From a virus, in the IMG/VR virus record IMGVR_UViG_3300021425_000035, positions 1 to 62,437 of that record: a DNA stretch of 62,437 nt. One strand, 5' to 3'. This document shows positions 21,701 to 28,780 of the stretch, one piece after another. Numbering within the stretch: position 1 is the stretch's first letter; the number at the start of each line of letters is the position of its first letter. Position numbers and translations under genes: made by a program. Below the pieces are notes generated by a model that saw only the letters and a list, made by a program, of their open reading frames with translations, had not been told where the DNA came from and did not search any database.

Positions 21701-21865
21701 ATTCAAATCAAGCAAAACAGCTGGGTCGGTAGCCCAGTTTTTAAAATCTGCCATGTTGGCAGAATCATCAGTTTGTATTAAAATATCTGCGGTTGATGGT
21801 AGTTTACCAATAGAAGATCTGGTGATCTTTTTTGAAAAAAATGATCTTGATACTACTGCTGACAT
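9743..21865 (-). CDS. Giant tail/fibre structural protein (4040 aa)
   Basis: Uninterrupted 4040-codon frame and the largest gene in the window. The N-terminus is MSAVVSRSFFSKKITRSSIG. It is beta-rich throughout. Visible segments: TPYIRIDDEIIKFQGY...VVRGQFGTTPVAH (a module also in the 3048-aa protein); about residues 2190-2300 and 2800-2900, repeats such as FVTKYDVTGEVIWSKAI and YNSSNSLIWQKTYTQFD resembling beta-propeller blades; about 2450-2650, a SPRY/lectin-like jelly-roll region (RPFSISFNIEMSDP, FGIGWTKQNDKHGDYYN); about 3400-3500, a second propeller-like region; about 3650-3700, QDYIISSVGSTNWIGIGAS. The C-terminus has GSGYEPLT repeats. Presumably a virion fibre or baseplate-attached adhesin that may bind glycans (inference). 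Function unproven. Confidence 0.75.
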   Translation of the reverse strand: MSAVVSRSFFSKKITRSSIGKLPSTADILIQTDDSANMADFKNWATDPAVLLDLNDALEEENVGSTSLGAQYFNRFATATLTDAKVIPSVDWLGRNLGSVGGDGDASQTWIRKDFIDKFNVLVSGVLLVPDDGVSGAITGYRHVLSNLVVGVVQTGQSEAPILQDQIQIILGENDPTEYIVQHEPATSGGTGATFRVVLGLNYEEDQDGNQQPSGSMSPISVSIVTSGSGYAQGENLTIKGSQFGGRDGDDDLYVNGVQLTGYNITIERSELNNSGLTLSDYIVSSVFQNSVVNFIEENANSSEFYNVFLSAAPQTQINVGDEITFERGVNSLWSKLNTSTGTRNAEYYKQLERNSINVNVVSATSGDAIYSKYTRSIKIQTDQDLSVLIPNPKNEEYSFYTQVYNPNFEGDLKYRWDSTPITGYNKIATKISSEGTTYYEYYINFKYPSRLSIDQNNTLQYAIIYKNLLKGLSSSFVLDTIPNVGLEVRFRAVYTSIGFDFFISNITADDVNSTSTNYLDHVTIGRSSSAYLWTNTDINEINYPSSITLNIPFVNYRWFAASYPITYNPSSPISQYPVNLTIATSFFSYNSSLSGDISTIRNKDRIAVSIFTNSLGSSIGVSTNADGAESLTVANPYSYNFYLGTDGENSTTPIILADFYPLGGVTLPQLMSDISSGGVTQNIILANLETDVQAISWNERIGTTEPVLTTTKTKYWKKVWIYGNTDSTWQTGPTTSYSLTPYIRIDDEIIKFQGYTKISENRYELTGVVRGQFGTTPVAHTGFESSNIVNPVRPVLDISEQSNTVFNSDGSFNPSTSSRFYWRQGSVQIDPQYLNIDGYCTIGKPVSDKSNRFSYQVPLYGPCNFFINQIYQREVISVNQVNNSIKFNEVGGLSPTMRITGLFGLDNNGDGNGAKISKIDFIDNIVYLESAGNIFDPNVSEGSMVGGVAQFSFVDTIGGRIPYIALFGTSKQNGGYDKNTTAFYSSYNIQSVVQRYYLEPYPIGNRAYEDLYGAAYQAFISARNNTSGIADDDNTYFTPRSQTETFLIQASRDQFFSNESVSSSRAKYLYEPITDGETIVLNDSSGIGVSDTIYGPGLPLDGAVIWSLEQYSPEYPRIFDPGKITVTTWGQSNGISYAYFFVPSSVTNRDKITSGGIVKISTFGDEEFIISRVFQSSFGTYVYLNPNPIWSTYISNASFTIGSGYYSPVKVKVRTPRQVYRDIIIYEYNLASFGGQSCARFKLKKSDIGNLQANVSHVSQITNDYFNPAYEDDTTIVFYDGSDYTAPVIGFENHPTETEYYYVYVNNLSLVQPETVENYDTFAKGIPSVLEIVNIRKIKDLSSDPPVNTEYLIDPIPNLNKNTRYSQDNGKVVWFSTAWNRGDVELNTYYVPDQYDPSVFWNLDKDEEARYFHVASADQKTYTIQESNGTNLLQSGTNSLIFPTLSIGVGNGIYFTNIPPELSTILNADTVYYVTAANSVSTRDLSISTEKNGTSISFPTGSGYNLKARVAQKLFQEFEATTSQNTLSFSNPASGIVFGQRVYGPGITSPEFRTIIDVIRNVDSLAVQVILDSNVNNPRNQPEIFQITGFNKIKTQDTFTQAPENLDEFLVPPSGQVVIGNELVSYTEVQFDNNSYTFTVPVNQYNTFFIKPQTKIAVKYPRLTTELSINSSDTKIEILANPVIPKRFYKLVIFETQTPFYTFTAFSEIKLYYDGVEVPYTNATISGPGTSNEFNQSTLNLLINGITESEVIYDFNHGANGSTSYIIEFQDPVLVDGFSLWRGGTFLGIFPSKFEMFVSENGTDYIRVSTETYSATNSINETTGILPMVPEAIDPSYPQFGNIKINNEIIYYGYRTNKYFGDCIIKEPHSSGSIVSFSPYNAIKENSIIYNGMDELSNVRVVVTDTYPPNPLAAVQIKVAGLEVDNPFINIALSSNHATTKQFNENIIFSEKIDSTKTCTYINDTTLELEAGSIITELVNGDELLIQTSYALGPGYKVSLLKDGKSFYINKPTTNTSVSNNEGTPFRKMYIVDSEILSGLNDGIITAANKFNNGKGFKYIPLSGCLDIKPVKCLFSKYISFASKKYSKTMYLSDKILDPETLTGLSPKYDEFGNKTTGNYILSFEGNDYEIESIEYPDGGEDQQVLSNFITNFQHTNQYGIYQQATCGIDIDSSGNIYVLNTEYYGSSITGDRAFVTKYDVTGEVIWSKAIQSPFNFSYRPEGLKIYNDQIFCLLRNRSDFSIHIMKFTTNGVLLADKKISSGGIEEPYGGFEFDSNGDLWITGTTRFTGLFPADWSQSTTPTVGDNYNGYWEISLPWNVNFQGRLHNTAYLSTKGAIIFGSYNPSNSNFTNTYPAEDKVFFGTRSNYSCQRIRYGITGTAPNRVYHIVYEGSTSSTGALGSPNKFHEIRFYENDNNLIHISTDTNNNVYSSGGNSPQGGGAFSFEGERIASLSYLFGNYHYSIKLPSVPNTSGWRFALHTLYDGHNGYRTGYNIVNGKDLRMCFYNGDYQTNNFYTENKYAWNRPFSISFNIEMSDPNNNTTSGVFGIGWTKQNDKHGDYYNMQRHTSSSLEYASFVFTGNVWRDTSNTVRYYKTTGGSASNPHEQQAINTTILSGTAPFVGIKQNVFYWMDYNPSTAQMQIYYSKTNVKPASPQHTFTIQAFDSNEYYFSIFAGGYYWSTYMDNVDLKEINVTFTDNNQVVWNYNDFNFLAGQHGISDRISTGMSKTGSYEGGLIFKVDNNLTTILDNKYIGSNSYQWQIRDIKFDSAGNKILLINIYGQFSSVYKYNSSNSLIWQKTYTQFDTSYNNSEYVSALQVDDNDNIYVLAYEYGGTSSINTYRYEYTVVYKLNSSGVYQWGKVFDGNRSGEYPVGGMDIDKATGTVTVYGLTYSGETGNDLFIFQLDTDGNIILTKEFGSTAQDYLLTDTISRNQSLKVYNNVAYFTGTTYQGNSTRGGLFGSLNLSSAEADINGPYGPIASFSLVDSNPNVFSITNLPLLSGRTEPSTTSYETPSQTTSSFLSITDASNIISNAQSQLVYATNTFGTQIDLAKKYIKVNLTTPLKLATKLKDTVIVKSQDYTTEYERVPNVRGLVYGPQKAVLFDNYKSLIPGTITSNNYLYTINKDLKTKSSFSEVGNILSFVILSDVTYLHDEECFVEGAGIAPGTKVKSINYFDKVVYLTQALTGPVSGVITFYVRRFKYLVPLESGTTENISVGDTVSFIISLSSFDPINIVSSSRKYYVGNIISNTLLEILSLFSTGGSFNATAMYVASSDGFSTRDFEIGAIELGGFKNNQRQQIVNTSIIADGTDGAIFDIETVQTRATREMFTKSIGTTLGRFVFKQRNFISKNRPIYWSEIPTNQQPIFDGKVEYITSGLYLDRPVFFSFSGSKIYWSFDAENWLDRTFTSQVTYLSFHKETSNLFISFNNGTFKSIALSDIALGSGIDYTLPLATTIKFIKRIGSYTFIQGDNGVFYTAINPSSVSADAITWNSIEVGNTNTVIDAQFDDYNYVIIFDQISSTNFYKNYVLSNITGANININVISDRIKGYNNVFTPIKTTSIAYGLGKFVEAGYRVLFQGVYQNPFIEIYEYENFSDITSPDSTAQFDVKSITYNDGQFVCAGFNTVTNRQFIRYSPNARVWYDVDLYRDKIIPVTEIIAGQDYIISSVGSTNWIGIGASTDLVGTKFTANVTTPIGDGTVIDLSFNLISEDEEITAIEYGGFNTYIAAVQDKITLAVRFIKSNIPLPSTINLTPEQYDINNGTFKILETAGNTTLYRFKSSVLDGNLLAWDGSRLVYFKYESGAPVETNELNDYIVIGCQPCTYYEYNGLVLPDFRTGPEQIGTITDPADPNFGSPIFTSAPLSLFEEGLIAPRIIYPGSGYEPLTTFVNCQVSSEFGLDARINLSTNENGEIDNVTVINNGRFYSNLSELQNGLIVPNNTGVDGNGVLNNAPYEEGVLDERAIIGFENTVYNKQYSVYGAQAGTNGYAVLYKNLLNSSLYYIMFFDNDGVFLDSNNTIFISDIAHLSSEFAFDQGL

Positions 21866-21871
21866 TTTTTC

Positions 21872-24800
21872 TTATACGTCAAAGGTGTTTACGTTGTAGA
21901 GAATTCTATCCGTTCCGAATATAAAGTAGTTGATGATAAAATCTCCAACTATACCATTTTCTCCTGTATCAGTATTTAGCCAAGCATTCTTAATAGAATA
22001 CCATCTATTACCACCAGAAGAACCAATTCTTTCCAGTCCTTTTATAACTGTACCTGCTGTGTTAGCAGTGGAAACATAAATGAATCCAGAAACACCCAAA
22101 TTAGCAGTTAAAACATTTTCACTAAGTCTTCCAATTCTTAGCAATCCTTGATTAGTATCTAATTCGGAAAGACTGGGGGTATAAGTAAAGTTTACTCCGT
22201 TCTCTAAATTGTAAACAAAATTTCCTCCCGATAAAGCACCAGCATCATAGTTACCAACATCATCCACATAAATCTGCCATGTTGTTGGAGCGGGAGATCC
22301 AGTTAATTTATTGGCATATGCCCATTGAAATAATGCTTGTGGCGTTACAAATACATCGTCAATAGATTGTGCTGCTGGACCCCAGTTTTGAGATGGAGAA
22401 ACTTTTTTGGAGAAACCATATTTATCCTCGGTTGCAACTGGAAATCTATACAACGTATTTGGTTGTGCCACTTGAGAATCTTTTAGTTCGAGGCTGGCAC
22501 CATCTCTTATTTTGAGAACGTTAGAAACCTCAATATCAGCAACGGTTACCTTATCGTAAGTAACTGTCTTCGAAGACGCTTCTGCTAATTGAATACGTGC
22601 AGATGACTGTAAGATAGTAGAGAATGCCTCTAGGTTTCCAACGCCACTACTAGAAGCAGCAGTAATATATAGATAATCATCTGGGTTTATTAGTCTAGTT
22701 TGAGCACTTGTTTTTAATTTAGGTGTATTAACTGTTTCTGATTGACTACCTTTGGTATCAATAATTTGGGCACCAATGAAGAAGTCTCCATTGGAGTTAG
22801 TTCCACTAGATCCGTTAAATCCACCGTCAATTTCCTGTGTCTGAGCATTGATAGTTTGCTGCTTGTTAAGAACGATAGTTTGGAATGCAGGGAAACCAGT
22901 TGAGTAGTTACCTGGGCCAAATCCAACATATTCCCAGGTATGTCCAGATGCTCTAATATTACTTGGTCTGTGTAGTTTGACTGCAATTGGTGCCAATCCA
23001 TTTTGATCTTCAAACAATAACATTCTATTACTATATGCAGATCCGTCATTTCTAGTTGTTTCATTTACGACAGTAAAATTATCAAAAAGATCATCATCAA
23101 TACCAATATCGTTTTGTATATTAGATCCACCAACTTTCTTGTAAGGTTCGTTTGATTTGAAATTAATTCTTTTTAATTTTACACCAATCAATGATCCGTC
23201 TCCAGCACTAATTATATTTCCACCTGTTAGTTTTTTAAATGTTATTTGATTAGTTGATGAAGAAGAAATTCTATAAAAAGTGTTTGTATCAATAATAGAA
23301 GAAGATCCAGCGGAGCAGAATTTTATAATATCATCAACAGCTAGATTATTAGTTCCGCTAGTTAAAGTTACTGTTGATCCAACATTACTTCCAATTGTAT
23401 AAAGAGAAACACCAGAATTGATATTAATACCAGATTGTAGATATGTAACAAAAGTTTCTATAGTTTCTGCTGTAGTAGAATATTCCGATCTTCTACTATA
23501 TCCATCCGCTTGTAAGTTAGAAGCATCTACTGTAACGGTCTTGATTGTTGGTGTGGTGTCATAAACACTGTATGATTTTTTAGGGTTCCATTCTGGTTTA
23601 TCGAGGTTTATATCTGGGTATAAGAAATATTGATTTTGAGAATATCCAATTGGAAGCTGATCTGTGGAATTTAAAATATTTTTTACATTGGCATCACCAA
23701 CTGTCAGTAAATAATAACCATCTTGCTGATTATATTGATATTCGATTTGAGTTTCTACGTCATAAATGTAATAACTATTTTCATAATAAGGAGCTTGATC
23801 AAGTTCTAATTTTATGACGTATTTTCTTTCAGGCGGTTTTGCTATTTGATTTTTTGGTATTTTGTAAAGAACTCTCCAAGTATGATCTTTTTGTAGACGA
23901 TTATCTGGTGTCCTCTTAGCATATAAACTTGGGAATGTAGAATTTCCACTAAACTCTCTGGCATCTATTGTATTCAATGCATAATCCGTATTTGAATCAT
24001 AACGCATTGTAATTCTCTTGAGAAGAGTATTTTCCGTAGTGGAATCAATTGGAGTTGCCCCTCCAAAATCAGCATTTGTTTGAGTTGCGGCAAATGATGC
24101 AGCATCTACAAATTCAAAGTAGCTTCCATCTGCAGCTTGTCCCCAATAGAATACATCAGATTCTAAAACAGAATCCATAATGTAAATAACAACATGTCCG
24201 TAATATACTGTGCCTTGCGTCTCAGAATACTCCCAACCATAATATTGTCTAGTATCATTTTCTGGAACTGTAAAGATTGTATTATCTGATGTAGTTTGAT
24301 TTACCTCAGCATCAATGCAAGTTTGACCGTCTTCATTGACAGCTCCTTTTAATCTTAGCCTTGCCTTAAATTCTTTTTGAACTGCAGATCCAATAAAAGT
24401 CGGGAATGAAGTGTATACATATTCATCAAAGTCACTTCCCGTTTCGTAAGTTTCTGTGATTGGATCAAATTTAATATTCTTTCCTTTACCTAAAAGATAA
24501 TTAATACCATCAAGTAATAACCAACGCTTTTCTTGGGGAGTTCCTTTGTTTTCAATGTATTCTGGAACTTCATCTTTACCAAACAATCCATATGGGTTAT
24601 TTGGATTCTTGACGTAGATTTTACTAATTTTAGGTCTGTTTGCTACTTCAGCATTTTGCCAAGCAGAAAATGTTCTTTGATCGATTTCGCCAATACCAAC
24701 TGGTTGTGTGTTTATATAATTGATTCCTCGTGGTGGGACTACTCCAATCAACTGTCCAGTTGAATCTTGATTAAACGCATCTCTTTTATATCCAGAACTT

Positions 24801-27800
24801 AATGTAGCAATATTACCGAAGTTTGAGTTTGAGTTTGTAATAGATACATCAGATCCTGTAGCGGAAATAAAATGATCCGCATAACCAACAGCGAAAACAG
24901 ATACAACCTGCAGGAAAGAATCGTTACTACACTTAATGTGATAATGTCTCCAACCATCAAGATATGTAGAATCTACTTTAGTATGTCTTTGATCTGCATT
25001 TGTAACTACTTTAGTTCTGTCACTATAAGTAGGTTGATTCGTGGGATTATATAGATAAGCTCTGTCATCTCTCTGTAGTGAGATACCAGTGTATTGTGCA
25101 AGAACCATTGATTTGAAACCAGTGGCATCATCACCATTTGCATGTAAACCACCCATTCCATATACGGAACGTAGTGAACAGTTAAAGATATATGGAGAAG
25201 CGGAACTTACAGTATCAATAGAGGTTGGTGATGTTGCATCACCAACGATTCTGTTTTCTTCAATTCTTCGAGTAAGTTCATCTTCACTGATATCTGGATT
25301 AATTTGAGCATTATAAATTCTAACCGACTTTAGATAATACTCATCAAGTTCTTTTGCGTTAGCATACTTGAATGCAACTAGTCTGTGGTGACTACATGGG
25401 AAGCATCCAGTATCATCAATACCATTCTGGTTGCTATATGTAACAAGATTTCCAGATGAATTTACATATTGTGGAAGATTAATCGCATCTTTAATTGTAA
25501 GTTGCCAGAAATAAGAACCACCCGTTACCCTAAAGATAGCACTTTCTTGGTCTCTATCAAATCCATAAGGAACTCTTCTGATAGTAGAAGTTACACTGTC
25601 ATTTAGAATATCAACATATAATGAATATGAGGTCCAAATTGATGAAGCAACATCATTACACTGCGGAATAGATGAATCAAAAAGATCTCCAGATGCAAAT
25701 TTAGATTCTGAGTATGGGGTTTTTATTGAATAAAAAGTTCCTGCTTTAAATGTAAAACCACCATTTGTCGTTTGATTTGTATTAACAGCACTATCTAAAG
25801 TAGCAGATGTTGCAGCTCCATTTCCATCATAAACAACATCTAAAATTTGACGACTTCCAATAATTCCTGGACCTTCAACAGTAACGCCAGGAACAATACC
25901 TAGTTGTGCAGATGCAAAAGTAATTGTAGTACCACTTGTAGTTGCTTGATCCACAAAAGAACTGTTTCTCATTGCCATGATAGCCATATGAGAAACAATT
26001 CTAAGAGTTCTTACGGTATCTAATACTTCATTTGCTCCTTCAATCATTCCTTGATTAAGAACTGCTCCATCGTAATAGAATTTGGCAGTATCATAAATGC
26101 TTGAGTTGCCACCCCTCTGGAGATCTGCAACTAATGCATCTATATAATATCCAATATCTCTCTTACACTTCGCTTTGTTATAATCAGCATTTCCAGGAGT
26201 AAAATTATCTTGCAACCATCCAAATGCTTCTGACTGAATATAGTCTCTATTGTAAATGATTAAATTCCCTGCATCTTGATATCTATGAGGTGTTGCTGGA
26301 GTTGCTGGATCTGGAACATATTTTGGTCTTAGGATCGTTTTTCTTAAATCTAGGCCAATAATAGACGTACCTCTTGGCACTATTATGCCGCCTGAAGGAG
26401 GATTTATTTTATGTAAATTTGCAACTAGTTCTTGTTCTGTGTTGTAATTTGCTGCTGTATTGAAGAAACTAGCAAAGTCTGCATCTGTTTCTTGTTTTCC
26501 TGGTCTATTATCAATATCATAATCACCAGGATAAACAATAATTGTATAGTATTCAAATGCGTCAACACCAACTTCTTCTGCGATACCAGTACCAGTAGGT
26601 GCAATTGAATTCGCAGTAAATATAGTACCAGGATTATTATTTGTAGCACCAATAGTGGTCCAATTCGTGTTACCAGCAATAATAATCTTGTACTGTTTTC
26701 CAGTTATAATTTGTTCTGCTGGAACTTCGCCTAACTGACCTTTACCAGCAACATATGATTGCTTGGCAACCTCAAATAATGCTCTTTCAATACTTCTGAA
26801 TGGTTTGTTTAGACTTCTACCAGTTTCATCGAATGCGTCTGTGGCATATAGTTCATTCTTGCTAACATAAATTGTTCTTTCGTTGTTTGTAAGTTCAATA
26901 TTTGCTGAGTTTTTTGTTGCAAGACCTTGAGCAACAATCGTGCCATCAGCTCTTAGTAGAATTTTTGTATCTGGATCTCCGCCAGTAGTAAAATTAAGTC
27001 CAAAACCATCACGATAAAATCCAGTGTTATCTGAAGTATCAGAAGTATTTCTGAAATCAACAGAAACATCATTGATCGTTCCTGCAGCTATTGATTCATA
27101 ATTTGTTTTTAAATTAGCTGTATTTAAAGTATTTGTATCTGCATTATAATTTAAATCAGGATCGTATTGGATACCAGCAGATTCTCCACTACCATCTAAA
27201 ATAGCTAGTGGTTTATCTATGGTTTGATTTGATTGAGTTAAAATTACTTTTTGCGTTTCAGTTGCTGATAGATTAATTGAAGATGACGAAAGACTTAAAA
27301 CACTAAATCTAGCGTCTAAATTTCCGCTATCTATTTGAATAATATCTCCTACTTTATAACCATCTCCAGGAGAAGAGATAACTAACTCTGTTGGTAATGC
27401 TCCCCCTACTCCTCCAGACCACGAAACAATTAGTCCACTTCCAGATCCTGTAATAAAAGTAGTTGCTACATTAGTATCGGAAGCATTATAACCACTACCG
27501 CCACTATTATAATTTAATGTTTGTACTGGACCAGACCCGATTAACGTTTCTCTAACTTCATTTATAGCAGATACTAATGTAGTTTTTGATGTTGTTGCTA
27601 AATCTGGTAAATTTCCAATTTGATTTAATGCTGAACCTGCATTTGCTAAAGCAGTGTCTGCATCTGCTTGTGCTGCAGCTGCATCTTGAATTCCTTGGTC
27701 AGCTGTAACTTTTACTTCATTTACAGCTGGAATTAATTTAGATGCTGTCGTCGATAAATTATCAATATCTTGTATTTGCGTTACTACAAATGTTGCATCA

Positions 27801-28765
27801 TTTCCGCCAGAAAGAATTGTAATAACATCATTAACTTTATAACCATTTCCACTAGAAACAATAGTAATAACTTGTGGTACAGCTCCACCAGTTCCACCAG
27901 ACCAAGAAACTGTTAATCCAGTTCCACTTCCGTTTGATGACGTTGCAATATTTACTGCAGTGCCTGGATATCCTGATCCACCATTCTGTATTGTTACTGA
28001 TGCAATCTTCCCCGTTAAAGTTATTTGGCTTTTTATTTCATTAATTGCACTTGTAATATCAGAAACATCTACTGTAACTAAGTCAGATAAATTTCCTACG
28101 ATATTGTTTATATTTGTATTATTTGATGATACAGTAGAAGCTAAACTTTGTGCGGTAGAATCTGTAGTATCAAGTCTAGTTTTTAATTCATTTATTGAAC
28201 CAACTACTGTTGATTTTTGTGTTGTTGTTAATGTATTTTTATCACCAACATAATTATTAACTCCTTTTGGTCCGATATATCTATAGCCTTTTATTCTTAT
28301 TTGACCAGTGGAGGTTGAAGTAACCAAACTCGACACATTATCAGAAATGAAATGTAGAACTCCAGTAGTGTAATCAAATATCCATTCATCATTATTTCCA
28401 GTACCATTTGGATATATTCTTTGCGTTCCATTTGATCCATATACTTCAATAGCATACTTCTGACCAAATTCTGGAGAAATCCAATCTTTTAAATTAGTTT
28501 TCCAAGTTCTTTTTGGATCTTTTGCTGAAAAATCTGCAGAACATTGTACAGCAGTTGTATAGCGGTCTTCCACAAATCCAGAAACTGCGGCTGGAGTTGA
28601 TGGTATCTTATCGGAAGCAAACCAAATTAAATCTCCTCTTGCAGAATCTACTGAAATTATAGATTCATTATACGTCGATTTATTATCCGATAAATCTGTT
28701 TTGGCTGATTTATAACCAACTTTTTTATACAGATAATCTAACTTTTCAGAATCTGGAATTGCCAT
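21872..28765 (-). CDS. Giant beta-helix structural protein (2297 aa), possible gp10-position protein
   Basis: N-terminus MAIPDSEKLDYLYKKVGYKSAKTD, then helical repeats with the pattern V.AINEVK..L (VVGSINELKTRL, LIPAVNEVKVTA, LVSAINEVRETL). These are interleaved with two copies of a GGSGY...SWSGG.GGA.P...GYKV.D.I unit (about residues 255-330 and 395-470). From about residue 700: a pectate-lyase-like stretch (YYTIIVYPGDYDI, GIIVPRGTSIIGLDLRKTI), then CKRDIGYYIDALVADLQRGG, a motif common in cyanophage beta-helix virion proteins. It sits between the 4040- and 589-aa proteins with 6- and 15-bp gaps. Its genome position corresponds to T4 genes 9-12, so a baseplate-fibre connector role is possible but unproven. 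Confidence 0.7.
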   Translation of the reverse strand: MAIPDSEKLDYLYKKVGYKSAKTDLSDNKSTYNESIISVDSARGDLIWFASDKIPSTPAAVSGFVEDRYTTAVQCSADFSAKDPKRTWKTNLKDWISPEFGQKYAIEVYGSNGTQRIYPNGTGNNDEWIFDYTTGVLHFISDNVSSLVTSTSTGQIRIKGYRYIGPKGVNNYVGDKNTLTTTQKSTVVGSINELKTRLDTTDSTAQSLASTVSSNNTNINNIVGNLSDLVTVDVSDITSAINEIKSQITLTGKIASVTIQNGGSGYPGTAVNIATSSNGSGTGLTVSWSGGTGGAVPQVITIVSSGNGYKVNDVITILSGGNDATFVVTQIQDIDNLSTTASKLIPAVNEVKVTADQGIQDAAAAQADADTALANAGSALNQIGNLPDLATTSKTTLVSAINEVRETLIGSGPVQTLNYNSGGSGYNASDTNVATTFITGSGSGLIVSWSGGVGGALPTELVISSPGDGYKVGDIIQIDSGNLDARFSVLSLSSSSINLSATETQKVILTQSNQTIDKPLAILDGSGESAGIQYDPDLNYNADTNTLNTANLKTNYESIAAGTINDVSVDFRNTSDTSDNTGFYRDGFGLNFTTGGDPDTKILLRADGTIVAQGLATKNSANIELTNNERTIYVSKNELYATDAFDETGRSLNKPFRSIERALFEVAKQSYVAGKGQLGEVPAEQIITGKQYKIIIAGNTNWTTIGATNNNPGTIFTANSIAPTGTGIAEEVGVDAFEYYTIIVYPGDYDIDNRPGKQETDADFASFFNTAANYNTEQELVANLHKINPPSGGIIVPRGTSIIGLDLRKTILRPKYVPDPATPATPHRYQDAGNLIIYNRDYIQSEAFGWLQDNFTPGNADYNKAKCKRDIGYYIDALVADLQRGGNSSIYDTAKFYYDGAVLNQGMIEGANEVLDTVRTLRIVSHMAIMAMRNSSFVDQATTSGTTITFASAQLGIVPGVTVEGPGIIGSRQILDVVYDGNGAATSATLDSAVNTNQTTNGGFTFKAGTFYSIKTPYSESKFASGDLFDSSIPQCNDVASSIWTSYSLYVDILNDSVTSTIRRVPYGFDRDQESAIFRVTGGSYFWQLTIKDAINLPQYVNSSGNLVTYSNQNGIDDTGCFPCSHHRLVAFKYANAKELDEYYLKSVRIYNAQINPDISEDELTRRIEENRIVGDATSPTSIDTVSSASPYIFNCSLRSVYGMGGLHANGDDATGFKSMVLAQYTGISLQRDDRAYLYNPTNQPTYSDRTKVVTNADQRHTKVDSTYLDGWRHYHIKCSNDSFLQVVSVFAVGYADHFISATGSDVSITNSNSNFGNIATLSSGYKRDAFNQDSTGQLIGVVPPRGINYINTQPVGIGEIDQRTFSAWQNAEVANRPKISKIYVKNPNNPYGLFGKDEVPEYIENKGTPQEKRWLLLDGINYLLGKGKNIKFDPITETYETGSDFDEYVYTSFPTFIGSAVQKEFKARLRLKGAVNEDGQTCIDAEVNQTTSDNTIFTVPENDTRQYYGWEYSETQGTVYYGHVVIYIMDSVLESDVFYWGQAADGSYFEFVDAASFAATQTNADFGGATPIDSTTENTLLKRITMRYDSNTDYALNTIDAREFSGNSTFPSLYAKRTPDNRLQKDHTWRVLYKIPKNQIAKPPERKYVIKLELDQAPYYENSYYIYDVETQIEYQYNQQDGYYLLTVGDANVKNILNSTDQLPIGYSQNQYFLYPDINLDKPEWNPKKSYSVYDTTPTIKTVTVDASNLQADGYSRRSEYSTTAETIETFVTYLQSGININSGVSLYTIGSNVGSTVTLTSGTNNLAVDDIIKFCSAGSSSIIDTNTFYRISSSSTNQITFKKLTGGNIISAGDGSLIGVKLKRINFKSNEPYKKVGGSNIQNDIGIDDDLFDNFTVVNETTRNDGSAYSNRMLLFEDQNGLAPIAVKLHRPSNIRASGHTWEYVGFGPGNYSTGFPAFQTIVLNKQQTINAQTQEIDGGFNGSSGTNSNGDFFIGAQIIDTKGSQSETVNTPKLKTSAQTRLINPDDYLYITAASSSGVGNLEAFSTILQSSARIQLAEASSKTVTYDKVTVADIEVSNVLKIRDGASLELKDSQVAQPNTLYRFPVATEDKYGFSKKVSPSQNWGPAAQSIDDVFVTPQALFQWAYANKLTGSPAPTTWQIYVDDVGNYDAGALSGGNFVYNLENGVNFTYTPSLSELDTNQGLLRIGRLSENVLTANLGVSGFIYVSTANTAGTVIKGLERIGSSGGNRWYSIKNAWLNTDTGENGIVGDFIINYFIFGTDRILYNVNTFDV

Positions 28766-28780
28766 TTCTTATCGATTTAC

